Of a stretch of DNA of 7,443 bases, positions 1 to 5,873 are shown piece after piece. The position numbers and the translations under genes are program-made. Position 1 is the first letter of the stretch. Each line of letters opens with the position of its first letter. The notes under the pieces were generated by a model, which saw only the letters and a list, made by a program, of their open reading frames with translations, was not told the origin of the DNA and did not search any database. Location: contig JAYPCO010000043.1 in NCBI GenBank assembly GCA_038124765.1, positions 1-7,443 on the forward strand, in the 5' to 3' direction. This DNA comes from HIMB59 sp038124765 (GTDB lineage Bacteria > Pseudomonadota > Alphaproteobacteria > HIMB59).

Positions 1-249
1 TATTTAAAAGATATTAAAAGAGCACAGTACTTTGGTGTGACTGATAAAGAAGCTCTCAATGCTTTCCAACTTTGCTCAAAACTAGAGGGGATCATACCTG
101 CGCTAGAGCCTTCTCATGCATTAGCTTATTTATTTAAAGCTTTTAAAAATAAACATAAAGGCAAAACGGTTATCTTAAATCTATGTGGTCGAGGGGATAA
201 AGATTTATTTACAGCAGCGAAGGCTATAGGGTTTGATGTTAATGAATAA
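1..249 (+). CDS. trpB: tryptophan synthase beta chain, C-terminal end (partial)
   Basis: This is the last 82 codons of the cytoplasmic, PLP-dependent beta subunit of tryptophan synthase, which condenses indole with L-serine to give L-tryptophan. The reading frame is open from base 1, so the gene starts upstream of the window; the GTG at 37 is an internal codon. Recognisable family sequence includes YLKDI, VTDKEAL, EGIIPALEPSHALAY and the C-terminal GRGDKD motif. In most TrpB proteins this motif is preceded by Ser (Ser377 in the Salmonella enzyme), which contacts the pyridine nitrogen of PLP. Here the sequence reads NLCGRGDKD, with Cys at that position (codon TGT at 184). The protein ends soon after, as is normal for the family. 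The stop overlaps the start of trpA, matching the usual coupled expression of the two subunits. The identity is secure. Confidence 0.97.
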   Translation, partial: YLKDIKRAQYFGVTDKEALNAFQLCSKLEGIIPALEPSHALAYLFKAFKNKHKGKTVILNLCGRGDKDLFTAAKAIGFDVNE

Positions 250-1024
250 TCTTGATTTACTGCCTAAAAAAAATGTTTTGTCATTGTTTATGACATGTGG
301 CTTCCCTTCACTTACACAAAGTAAAAAAATTTTTAGTGAAATTATTTCTCATCAGCCTGATATTATTGAGTTTGGTCTCCCCTTCTCTGACCCCATGGCA
401 GATGGCCCTGTTATCCAGGAGGCAAATAAACTCGCACTCAAGTCTAAAATTACGACTAAGCAATCTCTTAATTTAATTAAGCAATTTAAGACAAAAAAAC
501 TTAAAACATCTTTTGTAGTAATGTGTTACCTCAACACTGTTCAAAAATATGGTGTCAATAAGTTTATCAATGAAATTAAAGGTGTCGTTGATGGAATTAT
601 CTTAGTGGATCTTCCTTTTGAAGAGGAAAAGGAAATTAAATCACAATTAGAAAAAAATAACATTTACTTAATTAAATTAATTTCTCCCATGACAGATAAA
701 ACAAGAGCTAAAAAACTTTTAAAAAATTCTAAAGGATTTATTTATTATATCTCCGCTACAGGCATCACAGGTTCTAATAAACTTAATTATAATGAAATTA
801 ACAAAAATATTTTATCACTCAAAAAACTCACCAAAGTTCCTGTTTTGGTTGGTTTTGGAATTAAATCTCGCCAAGACGTCCTGGCAATATCCAATAAAAC
901 CAAGGCAAATGGAGTTATCATAGGCTCTGCCTTGATACAAAAGTACTTTGATCTTAAAATGAATTTAGGTCATTATATAAAATCTTTAGATAAATTTATT
1001 AAAGAGGTCAAAATAACAAAATGA
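242..1024 (+). CDS. trpA: tryptophan synthase alpha chain
   Basis: The alpha subunit cleaves indole-3-glycerol phosphate and channels indole to TrpB. From the ATG at 242 it has 260 residues, slightly short of the usual ~268. The catalytic Glu lies in IIEFG (E43, E. coli Glu49) and the catalytic Asp in FSDPMADGP (D54, E. coli Asp60). Phosphate-binding segments are visible: ATGITG (about 172-177), VGFGI (203-207) and GVIIGSA (224-230). YYISATGITG resembles alphaproteobacterial TrpA. An ATG at 236 and a TTG at 233 lie in frame upstream. I prefer 242 because the AGGG at 228-231 sits 10 bases before it and only 4 before 236. The N-terminus is short: only about a dozen residues precede the first beta strand (VLSLFMTCGFP), so the first helix of the barrel is abbreviated. 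The gene overlaps trpB by 8 bases and accD by ATGA. Confidence 0.96.
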   Translation: MNNLDLLPKKNVLSLFMTCGFPSLTQSKKIFSEIISHQPDIIEFGLPFSDPMADGPVIQEANKLALKSKITTKQSLNLIKQFKTKKLKTSFVVMCYLNTVQKYGVNKFINEIKGVVDGIILVDLPFEEEKEIKSQLEKNNIYLIKLISPMTDKTRAKKLLKNSKGFIYYISATGITGSNKLNYNEINKNILSLKKLTKVPVLVGFGIKSRQDVLAISNKTKANGVIIGSALIQKYFDLKMNLGHYIKSLDKFIKEVKITK

Positions 1025-1866
1025 ATTGGTTAACAGATTTTGTAAAACCGAAATTAGACTCACTCGTCAACCGAAAAGAACCGCCTTCAGATCTATGGAC
1101 CAAATGTGGCTGTGGGGAGAGAATGCTCTATGTCAGTGACTTGAAGGAAAACCAGCACGTCTGCTCTTACTGTGATCGACATATGTATATTGACTTTGAA
1201 AGTCGGTTTAAACAATTATTTGATGATCAAACATATGAATTAATTGATATTCCTTTTGAGAACAGTGACCCTTTAAAATTTAAAGATTTAAAAAAATACA
1301 CTGATCGACTCAAAGATGCACAAAAGAAAACTAATCAAAAAGATGCGGCTCTGGTTGCAGTGGGTAAAATTGGTGAAAAACAAGTTTGTATTTTTCTTTT
1401 AGATTTTAGCTTTATGGGTGGCAGCATGGGAAGTTATGTGGGAGAGGCTTTTCGTATTGCATGTCAAAAGTCTGTGGAGTTAGGTTGTCCATTTATCTCG
1501 ATTGCGTCATCAGGCGGTGCGCGTATGCAAGAAGGTTTGGTAAGTTTAATGCAGCTTCCTAAAACTGTTGCTGCCGTCAATTTATTAGATCAAAACAAAA
1601 TTCCTTTTATTAGTATCCTCACACATCCCACTACTGGTGGTGTGAGCGCTTCTTTTGCAATGTTAGGTGATATCATTATTGCGGAAAAAGGAAGTATGAT
1701 TGGTTTTGCGGGTAAAAGAGTCATTGAAGAAACCATTAAGGAACAACTACCCGAAGATTTTCAAACAGCAGAATATCTTTTAGACCATGGTATGATTGAT
1801 ATTGTAGTCCATCGCAAAGATTTGCGAGATACTTTAGCTAAAGTTTTATCTTATCTTAAAAAATAA
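1021..1866 (+). CDS. accD: acetyl-CoA carboxylase carboxyltransferase subunit beta
   Basis: AccD pairs with AccA (not in this window) to transfer the carboxyl group from biotin-BCCP to acetyl-CoA, giving malonyl-CoA, the committed step of fatty acid synthesis. The 281-residue protein has the expected layout: an N-terminal zinc ribbon (about 25-60), then the crotonase-fold carboxyltransferase domain. Key segments are GGSMGS (133-138), SSGGARMQEG (163-172), TTGGVSASFAMLGD (204-217) and a C-terminal EYLLDHGMID...HRKDLRDTLA tail typical of alphaproteobacteria. The zinc ribbon Cys residues are C29, C31, C48 and C51. The first pair is thus C-x-C, whereas the family norm is C-x2-C. The start overlaps the trpA stop (ATGA). 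A possible Shine-Dalgarno, AGAGG at 1003-1007, is rather far from the ATG, so coupling to trpA is likely. Placement after trpA and before folC is a common proteobacterial order. Confidence 0.97.
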   Translation: MNWLTDFVKPKLDSLVNRKEPPSDLWTKCGCGERMLYVSDLKENQHVCSYCDRHMYIDFESRFKQLFDDQTYELIDIPFENSDPLKFKDLKKYTDRLKDAQKKTNQKDAALVAVGKIGEKQVCIFLLDFSFMGGSMGSYVGEAFRIACQKSVELGCPFISIASSGGARMQEGLVSLMQLPKTVAAVNLLDQNKIPFISILTHPTTGGVSASFAMLGDIIIAEKGSMIGFAGKRVIEETIKEQLPEDFQTAEYLLDHGMIDIVVHRKDLRDTLAKVLSYLKK

Positions 1867-1872
1867 TAAATC

Positions 1873-3117
1873 TTGAAAGACCCTATTTTTAAAAGGCTCC
1901 TTCAATTACATCCTAAGTTTTCTGATCTATCGCTAGGTAGAATTAAAAAACTACTCAAAGAAATCAATTTTGATGAAAGCAAACTACCCTACGTCATTCA
2001 TATTGCCGGCACCAACGGCAAAGGCTCCACAGCGAGTATTATCAAAAGTATTTTAAATTCCCATGGGTACTCAACCCATGTCTACACTACACCTCACTTA
2101 GTAAATTTTAATGAGAGAATTCAATTAAAATCTAAAAATGTCTCCAATCAGCTTTTGCTTAAATACCTTAGGTTTTGTGAAAAAAAGAATAAAGGCAGAT
2201 TAATTACTTTTTTTGAAATTACTACTGCCGCCGCTTTTAAAGCATTTCAAGATCACAAAGCTGATTTTCTTATTTTAGAGGTAGGTTTAGGAGGAAGGTT
2301 TGATGCTACTAATATAATTACCCAAGCTAAACATGTTGCCATTACCCCTATTTCCATTGATCATCAAGACTACCTGGGCAACACTTTAACTAAAATAGCT
2401 TTTGAAAAATTAGGAATAATTAATAAAAAAAGTAAAATTTTTATCAATAAACAAAAAACGATTGTTCAGGACTTTATTCAATCATTTTTAAAAAAACATA
2501 AACTTCAGGCTACTATTTTTAATACACATTGGAAAATTCAATCGAACAAGTATAAATCTCAAAATGATGTAATTGATCTTTCAAACTTGTCTCTTAAAGG
2601 CAAGCATCAACAGTTCAATGCCGGATTAGCAATCAGGGTTTGCCAAGATATCCTGGGCACTCAGTTCAATAATATATTAACACAAAAAGCACTTCAAAAG
2701 TGTATATGGCCTGGAAGGTTCCAGCCTATTCTTAAAGGTAAATTAGTTCGAAGTATATCGCGCTTTAAAGATATTCACTTAGACGGATTTCATAATTTAG
2801 ATGGTATGAAGACTTTCATCTCTAATCTCCCATCCAATAGAAAAATTTTGGTGTGCTCTTTTTTAAACAATAAGAAATATAATCAGATGCTCAATAAATT
2901 ATCACCTCATTTCAAAGAAATTATAGTTGTTCAAATGAATGAGGAGAATTCCATAAGACAACAGGACTTATCTTCTAAGCTCTCAGTAACTTTTGTTTCA
3001 TCGTTAAACAAACTTTTCCCAGCACTTAATCAAAGATCCACTAAAGATACCTCACTGTATTTTGGTGGGTCACTCTACTTTATTGGGGAAGTTTTAAAAT
3101 ATAATCAAACTCGATGA
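1873..3117 (+). CDS. folC: bifunctional dihydrofolate synthase / folylpolyglutamate synthase
   Basis: FolC adds L-glutamate to dihydropteroate and then to folates using ATP (Mur ligase superfamily). It has 414 residues, close to the family length. Motifs in order: the P-loop GTNGKGS (46-52), TTPHLVNFNERI (72-83), FFEITTAAAF (113-122), EVGLGGRFDATN (136-147), SIDHQDYLG (161-169), and EKLGI (178-182), which holds the Lys that is carbamylated in characterised FolC enzymes. In the C-terminal domain DGFHNL (304-309) stands where DGAHNP is usual. The start is a TTG. An in-frame stop lies only three bases upstream and no ATG, GTG or TTG follows before conserved sequence, and LHPKFSDLSLGRI matches alphaproteobacterial FolC N-termini. 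No Shine-Dalgarno is visible. The gene begins 6 bases after the accD stop, so translation probably depends on ribosomes finishing accD. Confidence 0.95.
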   Translation: MKDPIFKRLLQLHPKFSDLSLGRIKKLLKEINFDESKLPYVIHIAGTNGKGSTASIIKSILNSHGYSTHVYTTPHLVNFNERIQLKSKNVSNQLLLKYLRFCEKKNKGRLITFFEITTAAAFKAFQDHKADFLILEVGLGGRFDATNIITQAKHVAITPISIDHQDYLGNTLTKIAFEKLGIINKKSKIFINKQKTIVQDFIQSFLKKHKLQATIFNTHWKIQSNKYKSQNDVIDLSNLSLKGKHQQFNAGLAIRVCQDILGTQFNNILTQKALQKCIWPGRFQPILKGKLVRSISRFKDIHLDGFHNLDGMKTFISNLPSNRKILVCSFLNNKKYNQMLNKLSPHFKEIIVVQMNEENSIRQQDLSSKLSVTFVSSLNKLFPALNQRSTKDTSLYFGGSLYFIGEVLKYNQTR

Positions 3118-3971
3118 AAGTTTCACACTTACTAATCGCATTAATAGTTATGATTTTATTTGGAAGCTCATACCCTGTTGGCAAAATTGGTTTAGAAATG
3201 AACATGTCTCCATTTCAATTTGCTACCATCAGAATTTTTGCGATGATGATTATTTTACTGCCTTTTTTAAAACTACCCGCGATTAAGAAAGAAAATTTTA
3301 AATATGTTATAGGTTATGGATTGTTAATGGGCGTCGGTTTATATCCCCTAATGTATTTAGCTTTATTTTATACAGAGTCTACCTCCTCTATTATTTTGAT
3401 TATGCAATTCTCAATTCCTATAGGCGTTCTTTTGGGCTCGATTATCTTAAAGGAAAATGTATCTCGGCATCGATGGTATCTCATTATGCTGATACTAATT
3501 GGAATGGCCCTCATTTGCTTTGAGCCAACTGTCTTGAACACGCCAATTGCGCTAATTTTTGGTTTTATTGCTGCAGTTTGCTATGGAATTGCCTCCATGA
3601 TATCTAGGAAAATAGCAAACTTTAGTGCTATTGAAGTGAATGGTTGGATGGCTGTAATTGGCCTGCCTGTCATCGCGCTGACTTCTTTAATTTTTGATAC
3701 TCGAGGGTTAGAGGAATTATTTCAGTTTTCCTGGCAGGAATACCTACCAGCCATTTATTCGGGCGTTGCTATTTCTTGTGGCGCACAAATACTGATGCTG
3801 TGGCTTTATAAACACTATGATGTGCAAGTAGTTCTACCTTTATATAGTCTTTTTCCAGTATTTGGTGTGTTACTAACAGTGCTCATGCTTCAAGAACAAG
3901 TATCAATGATGATAATCATCGGAGGTTTAATAGTAGTCTCAGGAAATTATTTATTGGTGAAGATTAAATAG
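3114..3971 (+). CDS. EamA/DMT-family permease (ten transmembrane helices)
   Basis: This 285-residue inner-membrane protein has the tandem-repeat layout of the drug/metabolite transporter superfamily. The two EamA halves cover about residues 5-135 and 145-283, each with roughly five hydrophobic helices. GSSYPVGKIGLE near the first helix and the repeat-end pattern (LLGSIILKENVSRHRW, then LLTVLMLQEQVS) are typical. Members export or import small metabolites such as amino acids or nucleotide-related compounds. The substrate cannot be read from this sequence. The ATG overlaps the folC stop (ATGA) and no Shine-Dalgarno is visible, so it is probably the last gene of the trp-acc-fol operon and translated by coupling. 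Its stop is one base from the stop of the convergent methyltransferase, which leaves no room for a separate terminator. Confidence 0.9.
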   Translation: MKVSHLLIALIVMILFGSSYPVGKIGLEMNMSPFQFATIRIFAMMIILLPFLKLPAIKKENFKYVIGYGLLMGVGLYPLMYLALFYTESTSSIILIMQFSIPIGVLLGSIILKENVSRHRWYLIMLILIGMALICFEPTVLNTPIALIFGFIAAVCYGIASMISRKIANFSAIEVNGWMAVIGLPVIALTSLIFDTRGLEELFQFSWQEYLPAIYSGVAISCGAQILMLWLYKHYDVQVVLPLYSLFPVFGVLLTVLMLQEQVSMMIIIGGLIVVSGNYLLVKIK

Positions 3972-3972
3972 C

Positions 3973-4677
3973 TTAATTAATTATATTAATTAATAATTCG
4001 TCATTAAATTTAATTGTATCTTCATAGTTTTCATCAATAAAACGTATACCTTCTTCAATTTGATTTGAATTCATTTTCAGCAAGACAGTCATAAACTTAT
4101 TTTTAATCATTTGTAGGTACTCTTGTTTATCTATACTAACGCTATAAGTAAATTTTACTATTTTTTGATGATTAAAATATTGATGGATTTCATCTTCAAT
4201 AGCATCATGGATTAATAGAGATTGTTGTAGATATGTCTCCATTAAAGGAAACGTGGGTAATGAATTATCTTTACTCAAATATAGAATTATGAGAGTTCCA
4301 TTATTGCTTAATTTATTCTTTAATTGATCATAAAGCATACTTCTTTCCTCAGAACTTAGTAGGTGAAGCATTTGCTTGATAAAAATAATATCAAAATTTA
4401 GATTGGAATTTTTCAAATAGTTTAAAATGCTATCATTTACGAAAATTAAGTCTTGATTGAATTCTTTTTGGTGATTGACGCTATCCACTCCAATCGGAAT
4501 AGATATAAAATCTACTTTCTGTTTTAGTTTATTTAATAAGTACCCTCTTCCACAGCCGATATCCAAAACCTGATCATTTTTACCAATATTTACTTGAGAT
4601 AAAATTTGATCTATTAAGCTAGAAAAATAGTCTTCAGAAGATAACCATGATGACTTATCCCAATTTTGGCACTCCAT
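3973..4677 (-). CDS. class I SAM-dependent methyltransferase, substrate unknown
   Basis: This is a 234-residue soluble protein with a Rossmann-type methyltransferase core. Motif I is VLDIGCGRGYLL (38-49), the acidic residue at the end of strand 2 is probably D65 in GVDS, and FDIIFIKQMLHLL (95-107) corresponds to motif IV. NNGTLIILYL (125-134) fits strand 5. The C-terminal ~100 residues hold no motif I recognise and probably form the substrate-selecting region. I chose the ATG at 4677 because GAGGG (4684-4688) lies 6 bases upstream, the best Shine-Dalgarno in the window. A TTG at 4683 is in frame but lacks such support. The gene stands alone between a convergent permease and the terminator of the upstream cluster. 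It is rich in Asn, Ile, Leu and Lys and looks even more AT-rich than the housekeeping genes, which may indicate separate acquisition. The general class is clear; the substrate is unknown. Confidence 0.85.
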   Translation of the reverse strand: MECQNWDKSSWLSSEDYFSSLIDQILSQVNIGKNDQVLDIGCGRGYLLNKLKQKVDFISIPIGVDSVNHQKEFNQDLIFVNDSILNYLKNSNLNFDIIFIKQMLHLLSSEERSMLYDQLKNKLSNNGTLIILYLSKDNSLPTFPLMETYLQQSLLIHDAIEDEIHQYFNHQKIVKFTYSVSIDKQEYLQMIKNKFMTVLLKMNSNQIEEGIRFIDENYEDTIKFNDELLINIIN

Positions 4678-4683
4678 AATCAA

Positions 4684-4688
4684 CCCTC
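4684..4688 (-). promoter_or_regulatory. Shine-Dalgarno site of the methyltransferase
   Basis: The minus strand reads GAGGG, 6 bases before the ATG at 4677. It decides the start in favour of that ATG over the upstream in-frame TTG. It is the clearest ribosome-binding site in the window; most other genes here lack one and appear translationally coupled. Confidence 0.7.
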
Positions 4689-4728
4689 AATCCTTAATCA
4701 CAGTTGGTTAACATAGCTGTTTTTTTTT

Positions 4729-4734
4729 ATTATA
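4729..4734 (-). promoter_or_regulatory. possible -10 element for the methyltransferase
   Basis: The minus strand carries a consensus TATAAT here, about 52 bases before the ATG at 4677, with A/T tracts on both sides (4720-4728 and 4752-4778). No good -35 hexamer lies 16-18 bases upstream. In a region this AT-rich such a match can occur by chance. Its position between the upstream terminator and the gene is what a dedicated promoter would need. Confidence 0.4.
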
Positions 4735-4772
4735 AGTACTGAAAATATTACCTTTTTTTTTAATATTTTTTT

Positions 4773-4823
4773 TTAATCCAATACTTGGTTAGGGGGGTAG
4801 AAAGAATGGATTAACCTTAATCC
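4773..4823. repeat. three-part inverted repeat of TTAATCC(A)/(T)GGATTAA
   Basis: On the plus strand TTAATCCA lies at 4773-4780, TGGATTAA at 4807-4814 and TTAATCC at 4817-4823. The middle copy can pair with either neighbour: 8 pairs with the left one (26-base loop), or 7 pairs with the right one (2-base gap, a near-perfect palindrome fit for a dimeric repressor more than for an RNA hairpin). A run of six G (4792-4797) sits in the larger loop, which is unusual in this sequence. A binding site, an RNA switch or chance are all possible. Confidence 0.5.
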
Positions 4824-4826
4824 TCC

Positions 4827-4866
4827 AAAAAAAACCATTCTTGTGGTTTATTCTGCAAGAATGGTT
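4827..4866 (-). terminator. intrinsic terminator of the DUF4198-DUF3147-GST cluster
   Basis: The 11-base arms AACCATTCTTG (4833-4843) and CAAGAATGGTT (4856-4866) are perfectly complementary. Three further inner pairs (two G-U, one G-C) leave a loop of about 6 bases. Read on the minus strand, the hairpin comes 20 bases after the stop of the glutathione transferase gene and runs straight into eight T (complement of 4827-4834), the textbook form of a Rho-independent terminator. In the plus direction the following T content is weak, so it probably works only for the minus strand. Confidence 0.88.
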
Positions 4867-4886
4867 ATTTCCTTTTAAAACCTGTC

Positions 4887-5507
4887 TTAAGATTTTATCG
4901 GCAAAGAACCGTTGTTAAATAAGTCGTATCCTTTGATGACGGCAGGCCGATCAGCAATTACGTCATACCAACGATTTAGGTGCTCATAATTATTTAAGCC
5001 AATATCATGGATTGGATGTCTTGCGATCCATGGAAATGTGGCTATGTCTGCAATTGAATACTCGCCTGCAAGAAATTGATGGGCAGATAGATGATCATTC
5101 AAATTTGAATAAATAGTTTTGGCAATTTTGAAATACCGCTCTTCCCCAAAACTACTTTTTCCAGGGTGATAATGATGAAATTGATGGTGTTGACCTAACA
5201 TGGGTCCTACATAGCCCATTTGCGCCATTAGCCATTGATTTGTGAGATCTTTATTTTTACCATAAAATTTTCCTGATAAATTGGCTAGGTATATTAAAAT
5301 TGCACCTGACTCAAAATAGGTTTCATTACTATCCAAATTTTTTAAAACGGGGATTTTATTAAAGGGAGAGATTTTCTTGAACTCTGAATTAAACTGATCT
5401 CCTTTTTCGATATCAATCAGTGTTACTTTGTATTCATAAGAAATTTCTTCAAGCATAATGGAAACTTTCCTAGCGTTAGGTGTTTCATCTGCAAAAAGCT
5501 CAAACAT
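4887..5507 (-). CDS. glutathione S-transferase family protein, YfcG/YghU-like (Nu class)
   Basis: This 206-residue cytoplasmic protein has an N-terminal thioredoxin-fold domain (about 1-80) and an all-helical C-terminal domain. The opening MFELFADETPNARKV matches the Nu-class TPN signature, with Thr9 and Asn11 in place of a catalytic Tyr, Ser or Cys. The cis-proline is P53 in NKIPVL and the glutathione gamma-glutamyl site is ESGAI (66-70). GPMLGQHH (101-108) and SIADIATFPW (151-160) are also close to E. coli YfcG and yeast Ure2-like proteins. Characterised members act mainly as glutathione-dependent disulfide reductases and bind GSSG, rather than as classical conjugating enzymes. Five His occur within residues 107-114. 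The ATG overlaps the stop of the upstream membrane-protein gene by one base (TAATG), so it is probably translationally coupled. It is the last gene before the terminator. Confidence 0.92.
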   Translation of the reverse strand: MFELFADETPNARKVSIMLEEISYEYKVTLIDIEKGDQFNSEFKKISPFNKIPVLKNLDSNETYFESGAILIYLANLSGKFYGKNKDLTNQWLMAQMGYVGPMLGQHHQFHHYHPGKSSFGEERYFKIAKTIYSNLNDHLSAHQFLAGEYSIADIATFPWIARHPIHDIGLNNYEHLNRWYDVIADRPAVIKGYDLFNNGSLPIKS

Positions 5508-5842
5508 TAAATGATGTTGACAATAAACTTATGAACAAAATATCCGATGATGAGTAAAAGTATCCCTAAACCATAGATAAGCCAGAAATTCATGTTTAAA
5601 CTTTTGGCAAAGAAAAAAGGTAAAAAAAACAAATAAGAAACTGGAACGCCCACTAAAATACTTTTAGCAAAAATGACAGAACTCTCCGTATTTTTATGCT
5701 CCAAATAAGAGAAGACTAGGGCTAGTATACTAGCTAGAGGTAATGCAATAATAAATCCTGATAATTCTGGTTTTTTACCCGATAACCAGCTCGCAAAGGC
5801 AATCACGAGTGCCGCTAAAAGTACTTTGCCAAAGAAAATCAT
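5507..5842 (-). CDS. small four-helix membrane protein, DUF3147-like
   Basis: This is a 111-residue, almost wholly hydrophobic protein with about four transmembrane helices (roughly 2-21, 28-46, 57-78 and 86-107). Helices 1 and 2 are joined by a charged, Pro-containing turn (SGKKPELSG), followed by ALPLASILALVFSYLE. Length, helix number and this pattern recall the DUF3147 family, but I assign that from memory and with moderate certainty. The function is unknown. I use the ATG at 5842; a TTG at 5848 is in frame two codons upstream and neither has a clear Shine-Dalgarno. It lies 31 bases after the DUF4198 gene and overlaps the glutathione transferase start, so the three probably form one transcription unit. 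The minus-strand spacer contains TATAAA (5854-5859), which could be an internal promoter but is weak evidence in AT-rich DNA. Confidence 0.78.
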   Translation of the reverse strand: MIFFGKVLLAALVIAFASWLSGKKPELSGFIIALPLASILALVFSYLEHKNTESSVIFAKSILVGVPVSYLFFLPFFFAKSLNMNFWLIYGLGILLLIIGYFVHKFIVNII

Positions 5843-5873
5843 AATCAATCTATTTTATACTAATTGCTAATTA

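Noticed and set aside
37..249. A separate 70-codon gene starting at GTG 37.
   Set aside because: The frame is open to the window edge and the upstream codons (YLKDIKRAQYFG) are TrpB sequence, so this is the tail of trpB and not a small gene.
1021..3117. A fused AccD-FolC protein.
   Set aside because: The two genes share a frame, but two consecutive TAA codons separate them and each protein has its normal length.
3973..3993. Two TTAATTAA octamers separated by five bases at the convergent gene junction, possibly a terminator or binding site.
   Set aside because: The stretch encodes the last residues of the methyltransferase (LLINIIN) and is pure A/T. A stem of A-T pairs without a T-run after a GC-rich stem is not a credible terminator.
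4681..4886. A riboswitch (for example a SAM- or glycine-binding type) before the methyltransferase.
   Set aside because: I could not match the conserved core of any riboswitch I know to either strand. The repeats seen there are reported separately as an unexplained structure.
5861..5873. Small inverted repeat TAATT-GCT-AATTA between the DUF4198 and DUF3147-like genes.
   Set aside because: Five A/T pairs with a 3-base loop in an AT-rich spacer are expected by chance and give no stable hairpin.
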